A stretch of DNA of 64,000 bases from Reinekea sp. G2M2-21 (lineage in GTDB: Bacteria > Pseudomonadota > Gammaproteobacteria > Pseudomonadales > Natronospirillaceae). Each line of letters opens with the position of its first letter. The stretch's first letter is position 1. The position numbers and the translations under genes are program-made. Below the pieces are notes generated by a model. It ran no database searches, had not been told where the DNA came from, and worked only from the letters and a program-made list of their open reading frames with translations. Location of the stretch: the NCBI RefSeq assembly GCF_015687175.1, contig NZ_JADPQG010000001.1, positions 1,302,001 through 1,366,000 of the forward strand, written 5' to 3'. Positions 26,351 through 36,171 of this stretch are shown one piece after another.

Positions 26351-27106
26351 ATGAAGGACACTATCTTAATTGACCGCCCTACCCCCGGGTTGGCCAGGGT
26401 AAAGCTTAACCGAATGGAGTCGGGAAATGCCTACGACGACGAGATGGTTTGTACCCTGATTACCGCGTTTGATGACCTTGCTGAAGATGAATCGCTGAAG
26501 TTGGTCTGGCTGACAGCTCAAGGAGATAATTTCTGTAAAGGTCCTGATCCTTATTGGCAAAAACAGCGATTGTCTTCTGGACGTGCTGAGCACCAGCAAG
26601 ATGCGGAACAACTCGCCAGACTCTTTCATACACTCTACCAGTTTCCGATCCCGATATTAGCGACTGTACGTGGTCAAGCGAATGCAGCAGCAGTTGGTGT
26701 GCTGTGTTGCTGTGATATCGTGTTGGCTTGCGAACGCAGCAGTTTCACAATCACCGAAACGCAATATGGTCAGGTACCGGCGTTACAGAGCCCCTATTTG
26801 GTGAAGACTTTGGGAGAGCGAGCAGCGCGCTACTATGCGCTCAGCTCTGAAACCATGGATGCCTATACCGCGACTCGGCTTGGGTTGGTCAGTAAAATTG
26901 TGCCGAAAAATGAGCTAGACGCGATAGCCGACATGCAAATTCAGAAAATCCTGAATCGCAGAGCGCTATCGCTCCGTCAAACCAAAGCGATGATTGGGCT
27001 GGCGGCCAACGAAGTATTTGATGAATCGCTGGTGGATACGCTGATTGACTGCTCTACCGACATTCGGGTTTCTCAATCCCATCATCTGAGCAAGCTCAAT
27101 GTTTGA
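26351..27106 (+). CDS. Crotonase-family protein, methylglutaconyl-CoA-hydratase-like
   Basis: The 251-residue enoyl-CoA hydratase/isomerase family member has GDNFCKGPDPYWQKQ (first oxyanion-hole region), ATVRGQANAAAVGVLCCCDI and SFTITETQYGQVPALQSPYL followed by LGERAARYYALSS. The latter part resembles methylglutaconyl-CoA hydratases of leucine or acyclic-terpene degradation. The Glu that follows the Gly-rich turn in classical crotonases is missing (VGVL instead of GCEL), as in that subgroup, while the later Glu (TET) is kept. The glycines of the turn are replaced by AAAVG, so activity is not certain. No other liu genes are adjacent; psrA converges on it. Confidence 0.75.
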   Translation: MKDTILIDRPTPGLARVKLNRMESGNAYDDEMVCTLITAFDDLAEDESLKLVWLTAQGDNFCKGPDPYWQKQRLSSGRAEHQQDAEQLARLFHTLYQFPIPILATVRGQANAAAVGVLCCCDIVLACERSSFTITETQYGQVPALQSPYLVKTLGERAARYYALSSETMDAYTATRLGLVSKIVPKNELDAIADMQIQKILNRRALSLRQTKAMIGLAANEVFDESLVDTLIDCSTDIRVSQSHHLSKLNV

Positions 27107-27133
27107 GCACGCTCAGTAGGGCCGACGTTTTTA

Positions 27134-27769
27134 CTAGGACTCTTGTTCCAGGGCTGCTGCCAGGAAGGGAATCAACTGTTGCATTACTTCTTCAACACTC
27201 GATTTTTTGCCAATGTCTGAATACGCCATATTTCGCAGCACTTCGATACTGGACATAGTAAATACTGCAGCACCTATAGCGAAGTGGATACGCCAGAAAA
27301 TCTCTTCGCTTGATAAACCTGGGTGCGCCTGCTTCAAGTAACCAATAAATCGGCTGTAGGTATGGGCATAGTTTTCATTGAGAAATCGCCGCAGGTGGCC
27401 TTGTGCCTGAGTGTAGGCTAAGCCCAATAATCGCATAAAAACAGATAACTTATTGTAGGCATCATTGCTTTCAACACCGGTGAGCATTGTTTTTGCCAGA
27501 ACACCCAAAACATCCTGAAAGTTCGGATCTGTTTTCTGTGCAATCACTAAATCGAGTTCTTTATCCAATTTCTGTGTGAAGGGTGTTAAAAAGCGTGCAA
27601 ATATGGCTTGTATCAGATCCTTCTTTGATCCGAAATGGTAATTGACCGCGGCCAAATTAACCTTTGCGCGTGTCGTTATCATCCTCAATGATGTTTCAGC
27701 AAACCCCTTCTCCGCAAACAGCTGCTCGGCCGAATCGAGAATACGGGTGACGGTATCGGCTTGACTCAT
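27134..27769 (-). CDS. psrA: TetR-family fatty-acid regulator PsrA
   Basis: The 211-residue regulator has an N-terminal helix-turn-helix (AEQLFAEKGFAETSLRMITT, then RAKVNLAAVNYHFGSKKDL) and a ligand domain with FMRLLGLAYTQAQGHLRRFL and FWRIHFAIGAAVFTMSSIEV. These segments closely match Pseudomonas PsrA, which senses long-chain fatty acids and controls beta-oxidation genes and rpoS. I chose ATG 27769 because the product then starts like PsrA (MSQADTVTRIL) and GAGAAG lies 7 nt upstream; an ATG at 27784 would add five residues. A PsrA-type palindrome lies just upstream, so autorepression is likely. Confidence 0.88.
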   Translation of the reverse strand: MSQADTVTRILDSAEQLFAEKGFAETSLRMITTRAKVNLAAVNYHFGSKKDLIQAIFARFLTPFTQKLDKELDLVIAQKTDPNFQDVLGVLAKTMLTGVESNDAYNKLSVFMRLLGLAYTQAQGHLRRFLNENYAHTYSRFIGYLKQAHPGLSSEEIFWRIHFAIGAAVFTMSSIEVLRNMAYSDIGKKSSVEEVMQQLIPFLAAALEQES

Positions 27770-27786
27770 AGACAGACTTCTCATTT

Positions 27787-27800
27787 CAAACGATCGTTTT
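27787..27800. promoter_or_regulatory. Candidate PsrA operator
   Basis: CAAACGATCGTTTT fits the published PsrA pattern (G/C)AAAC-N2-4-GTTT(G/C) except at the last base, and its core AAACGATCGTTT is a perfect 12-bp palindrome. It lies 18 bp upstream of the chosen psrA start. Confidence 0.7.
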
Positions 27801-27991
27801 AAACGTAGAGAATAGGGTTTTTATCAACAACTTGCAGCATTTTTTTGATTATACGGTTGAATTCAGAACAGACTCGCCACATGCTGATAGCATTTCGACC
27901 ATTTAGTGAGCTATTCGACTAAGACTCGCGTAAATTGTTACGATTAACGCTTGTTTTCGTGCGCGCATTTCAACAGACTGGTGCCTGCACT

Positions 27992-28020
27992 CTTGAAAAT
28001 ATGCAAAAATCTCATATTAA
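27992..28020 (+). promoter_or_regulatory. Candidate promoter of yccA
   Basis: TTGAAA (27993-27998) and TATTAA (28015-28020) are spaced 16 bp, a plausible sigma-70 promoter ending 32 bp before the gene. The -35 also reads CTTGAAA followed 11 bp later by TCTCATAT, a partial match to sigma-32 sites. Confidence 0.45.
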
Positions 28021-28052
28021 AGAGTAACGACAATTAGAATGGAGGTGGCTCA

Positions 28053-28718
28053 ATGGCCCAATTTGATCAAGTAACCGCAACTCGCCAAGAGTCCGCGCTG
28101 GCAACTAATAAGGTACTTCGAAATACCTATATGTTGCTATCCATGACGTTGGTATTCAGCGCAATTACAGCCTTGCTGTCTATGGCACTTGGCTTGCCCC
28201 AGGGTGCTTCACTTCTCATGACACTGGGCGCAGTCGCTATTGTTTGGTTTGTCTTACCCCGTACTTACAATAAAAGCTCCGGCATTGTTTGGACCTTCGT
28301 TTTTGCAGGTTTTATGGGCGCAGGATTAGGACCTATTCTTGCGTACTATGCGGCAATTAATCCATCTATCATTGTTCAGGCCTTTGCTGGCACCGCCATT
28401 GTCACTTTTGGTTTGTCTTTTTATGCACTGACAACCCGTAAGGACTTCAGCTTTTTAGGCGGTTTCCTGATGGTCGGTTTGATCGTTATTTTAATGGCTT
28501 CGCTGGCGAACATCTTTTTCGCAATTCCGGCACTCAGTATTGCCATTTCAGCGGGTGCCGTATTGGTGTTCTCTTTGCTAATTTTATTTGATACTAGCCG
28601 TATCATTAATGGCGGTGAAACCAACTATATCCGCGCTACTGTGAGTCTCTACCTGGACATCTACAACCTGTTTGTTCATTTATTGCATCTGGTTGCTGTT
28701 TTGACGGGCGACGACTGA
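28053..28718 (+). CDS. yccA: Bax inhibitor-1 / YccA family membrane protein
   Basis: The 221-residue protein has a short cytoplasmic N-terminus and seven hydrophobic segments. Family signatures include NKVLRNTYMLLSMTLVFSA at the start and LLILFDTSRIINGGETNYIR followed by SLYLDIYNLFVHLL near the end; the aspartates there belong to the pH-sensing pair of BI-1 proteins. In E. coli YccA is an FtsH substrate and inhibitor in the inner membrane. A strong ribosome-binding site (GGAGGTGG) precedes ATG 28053. It ends at a clear terminator before the tus operon. Confidence 0.92.
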   Translation: MAQFDQVTATRQESALATNKVLRNTYMLLSMTLVFSAITALLSMALGLPQGASLLMTLGAVAIVWFVLPRTYNKSSGIVWTFVFAGFMGAGLGPILAYYAAINPSIIVQAFAGTAIVTFGLSFYALTTRKDFSFLGGFLMVGLIVILMASLANIFFAIPALSIAISAGAVLVFSLLILFDTSRIINGGETNYIRATVSLYLDIYNLFVHLLHLVAVLTGDD

Positions 28719-28731
28719 TCCGCGCTCAGCC

Positions 28732-28757
28732 AAAAAGCCGCACAAGCGGCTTTTTTT
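28732..28757 (+). terminator. Rho-independent terminator after yccA
   Basis: AAAAAGCCGC (28732-28741) pairs with GCGGCTTTTT (28746-28755) around ACAA and runs into a T7 tract. Confidence 0.92.
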
Positions 28758-28814
28758 GTGCCTGCAAAGTAAGAAAGCATTACACTATGCAGCAAATAAT
28801 GACAGGTTGGTGAA

Positions 28815-29201
28815 ATGAAGTTCCAGATTAATGTCTATGGGACGCCGTGGTCGGGTAATTCAGCATTCGATGCTTGCGACTTTATTACGGAAGCGATTGC
28901 GGCCGGACATACGGTTCAGCGGGTATTTTTCTTTTTCGATGGCGTTTACCACGGCTTAACCTCGCAAGCGCCTGCATCAGATGAACCCGATGTGCTGAAC
29001 GCCTGGAAAACCATTGCGGATAACCACGTTGAATTATTACTGTGCATCGCAGCGTCCGCCAACAGAGGGCTGCTGAATAAAACCGAAGCCGAACGTTATG
29101 ACAAAGATATCGCAACGGTCGACGATATATTTCAAGTGACGGGCCTCGGTCAATGGGCCAGTGGCTTTCACGATTGTGACCGTATGATCGAGTTTAGATA
29201 A
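28815..29201 (+). CDS. tusD: Sulfur-relay subunit TusD
   Basis: TusD is the sulfur-carrying DsrE-fold subunit of the TusBCD hexamer, which passes sulfur from TusA to TusE and on to MnmA for 2-thiolation of tRNA wobble uridine. The 128-residue protein starts MKFQINVYGTPWSGNSAFDA and keeps the active Cys in LLLCIAASANRGLL (about 78). It is the first gene of a tight five-gene cluster (tusD-C-B-E-ybiB); mnmA, its pathway partner, lies at 48.7 kb. Confidence 0.93.
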   Translation: MKFQINVYGTPWSGNSAFDACDFITEAIAAGHTVQRVFFFFDGVYHGLTSQAPASDEPDVLNAWKTIADNHVELLLCIAASANRGLLNKTEAERYDKDIATVDDIFQVTGLGQWASGFHDCDRMIEFR

Positions 29202-29206
29202 CGACC

Positions 29207-29554
29207 ATGAGCTTTCATCTGATTATTGTAAAACAGGCACCTTATCAAGGTCGTTCCAGCCATGAAATTGTCGAGGCAATAATGAGTCTCGCCCTTTTTG
29301 ACGTGGAACATCGAATCGTTTTCTTTGAATCTGGATTAACCTGGTTAATAAAAAACCAGGATCCGGCCGTGCAAAAGTCATTGGAGAAGCAGTTAAACGC
29401 CCTGCCCATTTATGGGTGCGATGACATCTATTATTGCGTTGATCATCGAGCACATATAGTAGGCAATGCCGAGTTAAACGACATTGCAGACCCGGTCACG
29501 GCTGATCAACTGGGTCAATGGATGCGCGCGGCAAAACAAGTCGAGGTTTTTTAA
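29207..29554 (+). CDS. tusC: Sulfur-relay subunit TusC
   Basis: The 115-residue DsrF-like subunit of TusBCD, starting MSFHLIIVKQAPYQGRSSHE and containing VFFESGLTWLI and DDIYYCVDHRA. It begins 5 bp after tusD and ends 2 bp before tusB, so translation is probably coupled. Confidence 0.92.
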   Translation: MSFHLIIVKQAPYQGRSSHEIVEAIMSLALFDVEHRIVFFESGLTWLIKNQDPAVQKSLEKQLNALPIYGCDDIYYCVDHRAHIVGNAELNDIADPVTADQLGQWMRAAKQVEVF

Positions 29555-29556
29555 TT

Positions 29557-29817
29557 ATGGTGATAACCCTGACGCAGGCGCTTACCGAATTGGAAAAAAC
29601 TTTTTTACTCCGCAGCCTCACTAAGGCAGACGCTATTTTAGTGAATGCGTTGACTGCCCCCATGGCACTGACCGCGCCTGTACTTCCGGTTGCGTCTTAT
29701 GTGCGGCAATCGGATCTCGCGAAACTGGGTGGCCAGTGCCATGATGGTTGGATCTCAATTAACGATGCTGAGTGGGTCGAACTGACGTGTCAGCACGACA
29801 AAGTAATTACGTGGTAA
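29557..29817 (+). CDS. tusB: Sulfur-relay subunit TusB
   Basis: The 86-residue DsrH-like subunit of TusBCD. I place the start at ATG 29557, which gives MVITLTQALTELEKTFLLRS; the longer frame from 29518 only reads the end of tusC. The pattern ADAILVNALTA is the family's hydrophobic strand. Slightly shorter than E. coli TusB (95). Confidence 0.88.
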   Translation: MVITLTQALTELEKTFLLRSLTKADAILVNALTAPMALTAPVLPVASYVRQSDLAKLGGQCHDGWISINDAEWVELTCQHDKVITW

Positions 29818-29819
29818 CC

Positions 29820-30131
29820 ATGACTTTTCAAACCGATAATCTGGGTTTTCTAGCCAACGCTAAAGACTGGACACCTGATTGGGCACAAAGCATTGCAAAC
29901 ACGCACGGTTTGCAATGGGAATCATTGGATGAGCAAATAGTTGAAGCACTGCGGCAGTTCTATTTTGAATACGATTTGTCGCCTGCGATGCGCCCGCTGG
30001 TTAAACACATTAAAAATACGTTAGGAGAGCCCTACGGCAGCAGCATTTGGCTGATGCAACGCTATGGTGAGAGCCCAGCACGTATGCTTGCTCTGTTAGC
30101 AGGACTCCCAAAACCAAAGAATTGCTTATGA
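29820..30131 (+). CDS. tusE: Sulfur acceptor TusE (DsrC family)
   Basis: TusE accepts persulfide sulfur from TusD and hands it to MnmA. The 103-residue protein has DKW-type DWTPDWAQSIA and ends LPKPKNCL with the conserved penultimate Cys that carries sulfur. ATG 29820 lies 2 bp after the tusB stop; the frame's upstream extension overlaps tusB and is not coding. It overlaps ybiB by 4 bp (ATGA). Confidence 0.92.
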   Translation: MTFQTDNLGFLANAKDWTPDWAQSIANTHGLQWESLDEQIVEALRQFYFEYDLSPAMRPLVKHIKNTLGEPYGSSIWLMQRYGESPARMLALLAGLPKPKNCL

Positions 30132-31096
30132 ATACAACACTGGAAATGCCCCTTATTATCCGTGCCCTCGGTCGTGGAAAAAAAGGTTCAAGAAGTTTGA
30201 CCGAAGCAGAAGCTCAATTCGCGATGTCCGCTATTTTAAACCGAACCATTACCGGCCCACAGCTGGGTGCACTTTTAATGCTCATGCGGGTAAAAGAAGA
30301 AACAGCGGAAGAAATCTGTGGGATGGTACAAGCCTGCGAACAACAGTCTTTCGATTCAATCAAAGTCCGCTCAGATGTCAATTGGCCTGCGTACGCAGGT
30401 AAAAAGAAACAACCTTCCTGGTATGTGTTGGCTGCGAAATTGTTGGCGCAAAATGGCATTCGCGTTTTAATGCATGGTGGTGGTGAACATACGGCGGGAA
30501 GGCAATATGCACGTGAAGTCTGTGCTGCGCTGAATTTACCTTTGGCTGAGTCGTTGGCCGAAGCTCTGACCCAATTGGAAATTGCTCATTTCAGTTATAT
30601 CAGTCTGGACCGTTTTCATCCGGTTTTATCTGAACTGATCGATATGAAAAGCGAGCTGGGATTGCGCTCACCTGTGAACACACTCGTACGGCATTTAAAT
30701 CCACTGCACGCAAAAGTCACCTTACAGGGAATGTTTCATCCAGCCTATCTATCCTTGCATCATGACTCTGCTTTTCTACTTAAACAGCGCCACAATATTG
30801 TATTGAAAGGTGATGGTGGCGAGTTTGAAGTTCGTCCCGACAGTGAATGCAAAATAGCGTTGACTCAACCAACAAAGGGTTTAGACGAGAATTTCCCCGC
30901 CGTGCTGAGCACTCGCTCAATCAGACCAGAAGCTGTTTCTTTGGAGCCATTGGTGCAATTGTGGGAAGGACAAAGTGACAATGAATACGGCACAGCCGCG
31001 GTTATTCAAACCGCAGCCTTAGTATTAACCCAATGCCAGGATCTGTCACTTTCCGAAGCTCAGGAAACAGTGACGTCCTGGTGGACTAACCGTTAA
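30128..31096 (+). CDS. ybiB: YbiB/TrpD2-type glycosyltransferase-fold protein
   Basis: The 322-residue protein has the anthranilate phosphoribosyltransferase fold: an N-terminal helical domain ([40 protein letters not shown]), then a phosphoribosyl domain with [20 protein letters not shown] and the late [14 protein letters not shown]. coli YbiB is not a TrpD enzyme but binds nucleic acids; its role is unclear. It starts at ATG 30128 inside the TusE stop (ATGA), suggesting coupling. Its 3' end overlaps convergent cysG by 11 bp. Confidence 0.85.
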   Translation: MNTTLEMPLIIRALGRGKKGSRSLTEAEAQFAMSAILNRTITGPQLGALLMLMRVKEETAEEICGMVQACEQQSFDSIKVRSDVNWPAYAGKKKQPSWYVLAAKLLAQNGIRVLMHGGGEHTAGRQYAREVCAALNLPLAESLAEALTQLEIAHFSYISLDRFHPVLSELIDMKSELGLRSPVNTLVRHLNPLHAKVTLQGMFHPAYLSLHHDSAFLLKQRHNIVLKGDGGEFEVRPDSECKIALTQPTKGLDENFPAVLSTRSIRPEAVSLEPLVQLWEGQSDNEYGTAAVIQTAALVLTQCQDLSLSEAQETVTSWWTNR

Positions 31097-32456
31097 ACCA
31101 GTTAAGTTTTTCGTGCAGCGACACTACTTCACCAACAATAGTTAAGGTTGGCGCTTGTGGTTTTTCGCGCAGGACTATGTCAGGCATGGTTTCCAACGTT
31201 CCTATAAATACTTTTTGTTCGGGCGTTGTGCCTTTCTGGATTAAGGCAATCGGGGTCTGCGCATCTCGACCATGTGCGACAAGTTGTTCGCAAATCGTAC
31301 TGATCCCGTTTAAACCCATGTAGAAAACCAATGTTTGAGCGGTAGACACCAAATCTTGCCAGGGTAAGTTTGCCGAACCGTCTTTTAAGTGGCCTGTCAC
31401 AAACCGAACGGACTGCGCGTAGTCGCGATGTGTCAGCGGTATCCCGGAATAGGAAGCACAGCCGGAAGCTGCTGTAATACCGGGAACCACTTGAAACGGG
31501 ATGGCATTCTCCGCCAATAAATCTATTTCTTCACCACCGCGACCAAAGATGAAAGGATCGCCACCTTTCAATCTAAGGACACGCTTGCCCTGCTTCGCCA
31601 GATCAACTAAAAGTTGATTGATTTGCTCTTGAGGCAAGGCGTGATTTGATCGACGCTTACCAACATAGATGCGGTCTGCATCACGACGCACCAGTTCCAT
31701 AATCGCATCAGACACTAATGCATCATGCACCACCACATCGGCCTGTTGCATCAATCGTAATGCTTTAAACGTCAATAAGTCTGGATCACCCGGTCCAGCG
31801 CCAACCAGGTAAACTTCACCTAAGGTTCGTAAATCCGGATTGTTCAGAGCGGTTAACAATGACGTCTCAGCAGCATCCATTCGGCCGGCGTAGACATGTT
31901 CCGCGGTCACTCCGTTAAGTGTTTTCTCCCAAAAACGCAAACGATCATCCGCTTGACTCAACGTCTGTTTGACTTGCTCCCTGAATTTCGACGCCAGTTG
32001 TGCCAGGTGTCCGAAACTGGCTGGGATAGTGCTTTCCAGTTTTGCCCTGACTGTTCTTGCCAGAACCGGTGCCCGACCACTTGAGGTGATGGCGATCAGT
32101 AACGGATTCCGATCAACTATCGATGGAAATATAACATTGCATAAATCCGGAGAATCGACCACATTGACCAACAAGCGTTGTTTTTTCGCCAGCACGCTAA
32201 CCTGCTCATTAAATGCCCTGTCGTCCGTTGCAACGACCACTAAAACGACATCGTGAAGATCGCTTTCTGCAAATGCTCTTTGTTCACAGACACAGCTTTG
32301 CTTATTCCGTATTTCCGGCAATATAGACTTTGCCACCACCCGGATACTTGCCCCACTCTTTTCCAAAAGGGTTATCTTGCGCAAAGCGATTTTACCACCA
32401 CCAATAACAAGTACTGGCTGCTGAGCGAGTTGATGAAAAAGCGGGAAATAGTCCAC
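31086..32456 (-). CDS. cysG: Siroheme synthase CysG
   Basis: A fused enzyme making siroheme, the cofactor of sulfite and nitrite reductases, from uroporphyrinogen III. The 456-residue protein has an N-terminal NAD-dependent dehydrogenase/ferrochelatase module ([18 protein letters not shown], about 14-31) and a C-terminal SAM uroporphyrinogen methyltransferase ([20 protein letters not shown], then [18 protein letters not shown]). Length matches E. coli CysG (457). It lies downstream of serS, separated by a strong terminator, and its end overlaps ybiB on the other strand. Confidence 0.95.
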   Translation of the reverse strand: MDYFPLFHQLAQQPVLVIGGGKIALRKITLLEKSGASIRVVAKSILPEIRNKQSCVCEQRAFAESDLHDVVLVVVATDDRAFNEQVSVLAKKQRLLVNVVDSPDLCNVIFPSIVDRNPLLIAITSSGRAPVLARTVRAKLESTIPASFGHLAQLASKFREQVKQTLSQADDRLRFWEKTLNGVTAEHVYAGRMDAAETSLLTALNNPDLRTLGEVYLVGAGPGDPDLLTFKALRLMQQADVVVHDALVSDAIMELVRRDADRIYVGKRRSNHALPQEQINQLLVDLAKQGKRVLRLKGGDPFIFGRGGEEIDLLAENAIPFQVVPGITAASGCASYSGIPLTHRDYAQSVRFVTGHLKDGSANLPWQDLVSTAQTLVFYMGLNGISTICEQLVAHGRDAQTPIALIQKGTTPEQKVFIGTLETMPDIVLREKPQAPTLTIVGEVVSLHEKLNWFNG

Positions 32457-32480
32457 TTTTACTCTCCATTATTTAGATAT

Positions 32481-32504
32481 AAAAAACCCCGCACTTTGCG
32501 GGGT
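32481..32504 (-). terminator. Rho-independent terminator after serS
   Basis: On the minus strand ACCCCGC pairs with GCGGGGT (7 bp, loop AAAGT) and is followed by TTTTTT. It sits between the serS stop and the cysG start, so cysG probably has its own promoter or is transcribed by readthrough. Confidence 0.9.
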
Positions 32505-32513
32505 AAGCTGATC

Positions 32514-33809
<1,296 letters not shown>

Positions 33810-33822
33810 TTAGTCCTTACGA

Positions 33823-34224
33823 TTAAAAAATGAGTTTACCTAACCCGAATCCAACGCTGACGGCGATTAAACACACGAGTACAGAAGCTACCATATATAC
33901 CAATGCCAGTGTTATGTAGCTATCGTGCAGTAATTGCATGGATTCCAGCGCGAACGTCGAAAAGGTTGTAAAAGCACCCAAAAAACCGACTGTCACGAAA
34001 CTTCGCCAACTTCCGGGTACTAAAGGGTATTTTATGGTGAAAAGTACAAATGCCAAGCCCATTATGAAGCTGCCGACCACATTCACGGTAAAAGTACCCC
34101 AATAAAAGTGGCTACTGTGCCATTTGTTAATCCAAGTCACGGTGGCAAATCGGGCCATGGCCCCTAGCCCACCTCCTAAACCTATAATCAGCCAATGCCA
34201 AATGGTTAACGGTGCGCCCATCAT
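33823..34224 (-). CDS. crcB: Fluoride channel CrcB (Fluc)
   Basis: Dual-topology fluoride channel that exports toxic F-. The 133-residue membrane protein has four hydrophobic segments and the signatures GGGLGAMARF, GTFTVNVVGSF and VGFLGAFTTFSTF, whose Phe and Thr residues line the pore. It begins right after the rarA stop (TAGATGATG); the second ATG (34221) has better spacing from GGAG, so the true start may be one codon later. No fluoride riboswitch was recognised, consistent with its place inside an operon. Confidence 0.93.
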   Translation of the reverse strand: MMGAPLTIWHWLIIGLGGGLGAMARFATVTWINKWHSSHFYWGTFTVNVVGSFIMGLAFVLFTIKYPLVPGSWRSFVTVGFLGAFTTFSTFALESMQLLHDSYITLALVYMVASVLVCLIAVSVGFGLGKLIF

Positions 34225-35535
34225 CTACTCCTTTTCTCTGGCTTGCTGGTCTAATGCTTTTAAATAGTCGAGCTTTTTCAGAATCTTACTTTCCAAACCG
34301 CGGTCAACTGGCTGATAAAATGCTCTTTCACGAAGTTCTTCAGGTAAATAATGTTCACCGGCTGCATAGGCATTGGGCTCATCGTGTGCGTAGCGATAGT
34401 CTGCCCCATAATCGAGGTTTTTCATCAATTGCGTTGGGGCGTTTCTCAAATGCAGGGGTACCTCAGCACTGCTGTTGTGCTGTACATAGGCCATCATTTC
34501 GTTAAACGCTTTGTAAACTGCATTGGATTTCGGCGCACTTGCCAAGTAAACGGCTGCTTGCGCGAGCGCTAATTCTCCTTCCGGGGAGCCCAGTCTGGTC
34601 TGGCTGTCCCAGGCATTCAGAGCTAAGGTCAGTGCGCGGGGGTCAGCATTACCGATGTCCTCAGACGCAATGCGGACGATCCGACGCGCCAGATACAGAG
34701 GGTCTATTCCTCCATCCAACATACGACATAGCCAATACAACGCACCATCTGGTGAAGACCCTCGAACGCTTTTGTGGAAGGCTGATATTTGATCGTAGAA
34801 GTTCTCGCCGCCTTTATCGAAACGTCTTGGTTGCGCTTGCAGTAATTTGCTGATGGCTTGTTTGGAAACCTGAGTATTCTCGTCAAAATAATCCAACGCG
34901 ATTTCCAGCATATTCAGAAATCGGCGGGCGTCTCCGTCAGCGTATTGGGAAAGCAATGTCAGGCTTTCATCGTTAAGCTGTAGCTGAGAAAGTCGAGCAT
35001 CTTTTTCTTTCGCCCGCTGCCAAAGCTCCTTCAAGTCTTCCTCAGAAAACGACTTTAAGACGTAAACCCGCGCACGAGATAACAATGCCGAGTTTAATTC
35101 AAAACTGGGATTTTCTGTTGTGGCGCCAATAAAGATGAACGTACCATTTTCGACGTACGGTAAAAACGCATCTTGTTGGGCTTTGTTAAAACGATGAACC
35201 TCGTCTACGAAGAGAATGGTCTTTTCGCCATAGGCCTGCGCTTGCTTGGCTTTTTCTGCGGCCAGTTTAATATCTTTCACACCCGCTTGCACTGCGGACA
35301 GCTCCTCAAAACGTGCGTCAACTGTGTGCGAAATGATTTTAGCCAGGGTTGTTTTACCAACACCTGGTGGTCCCCAAAATATCATGGAGTGTATGTTTTT
35401 TTGCTCCAGAGCCTTACGCAGTGGCTTATCGTTTCCCAGAATATGAGATTGCCCAACGTAACCGCGCAAGTCATCGGGTCTGAGAATTTCTGCGAGGGGC
35501 CGGTAGGCGGTGCCCTTTGAAAATAAATCCGTCAT
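34225..35535 (-). CDS. rarA: Replication-associated recombination AAA+ ATPase RarA (MgsA)
   Basis: A clamp-loader-like ATPase acting at stalled replication forks. The 436-residue product shows [16 protein letters not shown], Walker [10 protein letters not shown], Walker [16 protein letters not shown], sensor [12 protein letters not shown] and the C-terminal [23 protein letters not shown] 35535 is used; a GTG at 35541 would create a 4-bp overlap with lolA (GTGA) and add two residues, and is equally possible. Order lolA-rarA-crcB-serS suggests one transcript. Confidence 0.94.
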   Translation of the reverse strand: MTDLFSKGTAYRPLAEILRPDDLRGYVGQSHILGNDKPLRKALEQKNIHSMIFWGPPGVGKTTLAKIISHTVDARFEELSAVQAGVKDIKLAAEKAKQAQAYGEKTILFVDEVHRFNKAQQDAFLPYVENGTFIFIGATTENPSFELNSALLSRARVYVLKSFSEEDLKELWQRAKEKDARLSQLQLNDESLTLLSQYADGDARRFLNMLEIALDYFDENTQVSKQAISKLLQAQPRRFDKGGENFYDQISAFHKSVRGSSPDGALYWLCRMLDGGIDPLYLARRIVRIASEDIGNADPRALTLALNAWDSQTRLGSPEGELALAQAAVYLASAPKSNAVYKAFNEMMAYVQHNSSAEVPLHLRNAPTQLMKNLDYGADYRYAHDEPNAYAAGEHYLPEELRERAFYQPVDRGLESKILKKLDYLKALDQQAREKE

Positions 35536-35537
35536 GG

Positions 35538-36158
35538 TCACATTTGTGGAAACAAATCTGTTCCCGGTGGCGGCACAAATTCAAACTGTTCGCTGCTGAT
35601 GGTTTGTCCAGTTTTAACATTCGCAAATGTAATGATTGTTTCCTGATTCAAACTGTCCAAAATTCTGATTTCGGAAATCAGTCTGTCGGAGAACAACAGC
35701 ATGAGTTCTTTAAAATTGGTTTCCTCACTGATCGGGTATAGCTTATAGCCGGTGAGGTCATCAGTTTTAACTTCAATAATGTCGTACTGCCCGGTTAAAG
35801 CTTCACGTGGCTGAACCAGAATCATAGCCGGAGATTGCTGTACATTTTCAGATAAGGGTTGATAAGTCGCCTGTTCCAAATCTGGGTCAAAAACCCAAAG
35901 TGTTTCGCCGTCTGAAATAACCTGCTGTTCATAAGGTTTTTTTACAGTCCAGTTAAAGCGCATTGGCTTGCTTATGCTCATGGTTCCTGACGTTACATCA
36001 ACGTTTGCGGATGTTTCTTTGTAGGTTTTTTGCACAAAGTCGGCAGTCAGGTTATCGGCGTTATCCAGTAGTTCAATTAATCTCTCTCGTTCTGGTGCAT
36101 CCGCCAGGGCAAACGAAGTCGCAATACACAACAGAATGCTCAATAAAATTCTATTCAC
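35538..36158 (-). CDS. lolA: Outer-membrane lipoprotein carrier LolA
   Basis: Periplasmic chaperone that ferries lipoproteins from LolCDE to LolB. The 206-residue precursor has a signal peptide (MNRILLSILLCIATSFALA, cut before DAP) and the typical MSISKPMRFNWTVKKPYEQQ with nearby DGETLWVFDPDLEQAT. It starts 13 bp after ftsK on the same strand and ends at the rarA start. Confidence 0.94.
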   Translation of the reverse strand: MNRILLSILLCIATSFALADAPERERLIELLDNADNLTADFVQKTYKETSANVDVTSGTMSISKPMRFNWTVKKPYEQQVISDGETLWVFDPDLEQATYQPLSENVQQSPAMILVQPREALTGQYDIIEVKTDDLTGYKLYPISEETNFKELMLLFSDRLISEIRILDSLNQETIITFANVKTGQTISSEQFEFVPPPGTDLFPQM

Positions 36159-36171
36159 AGTAGGTTCCTTG

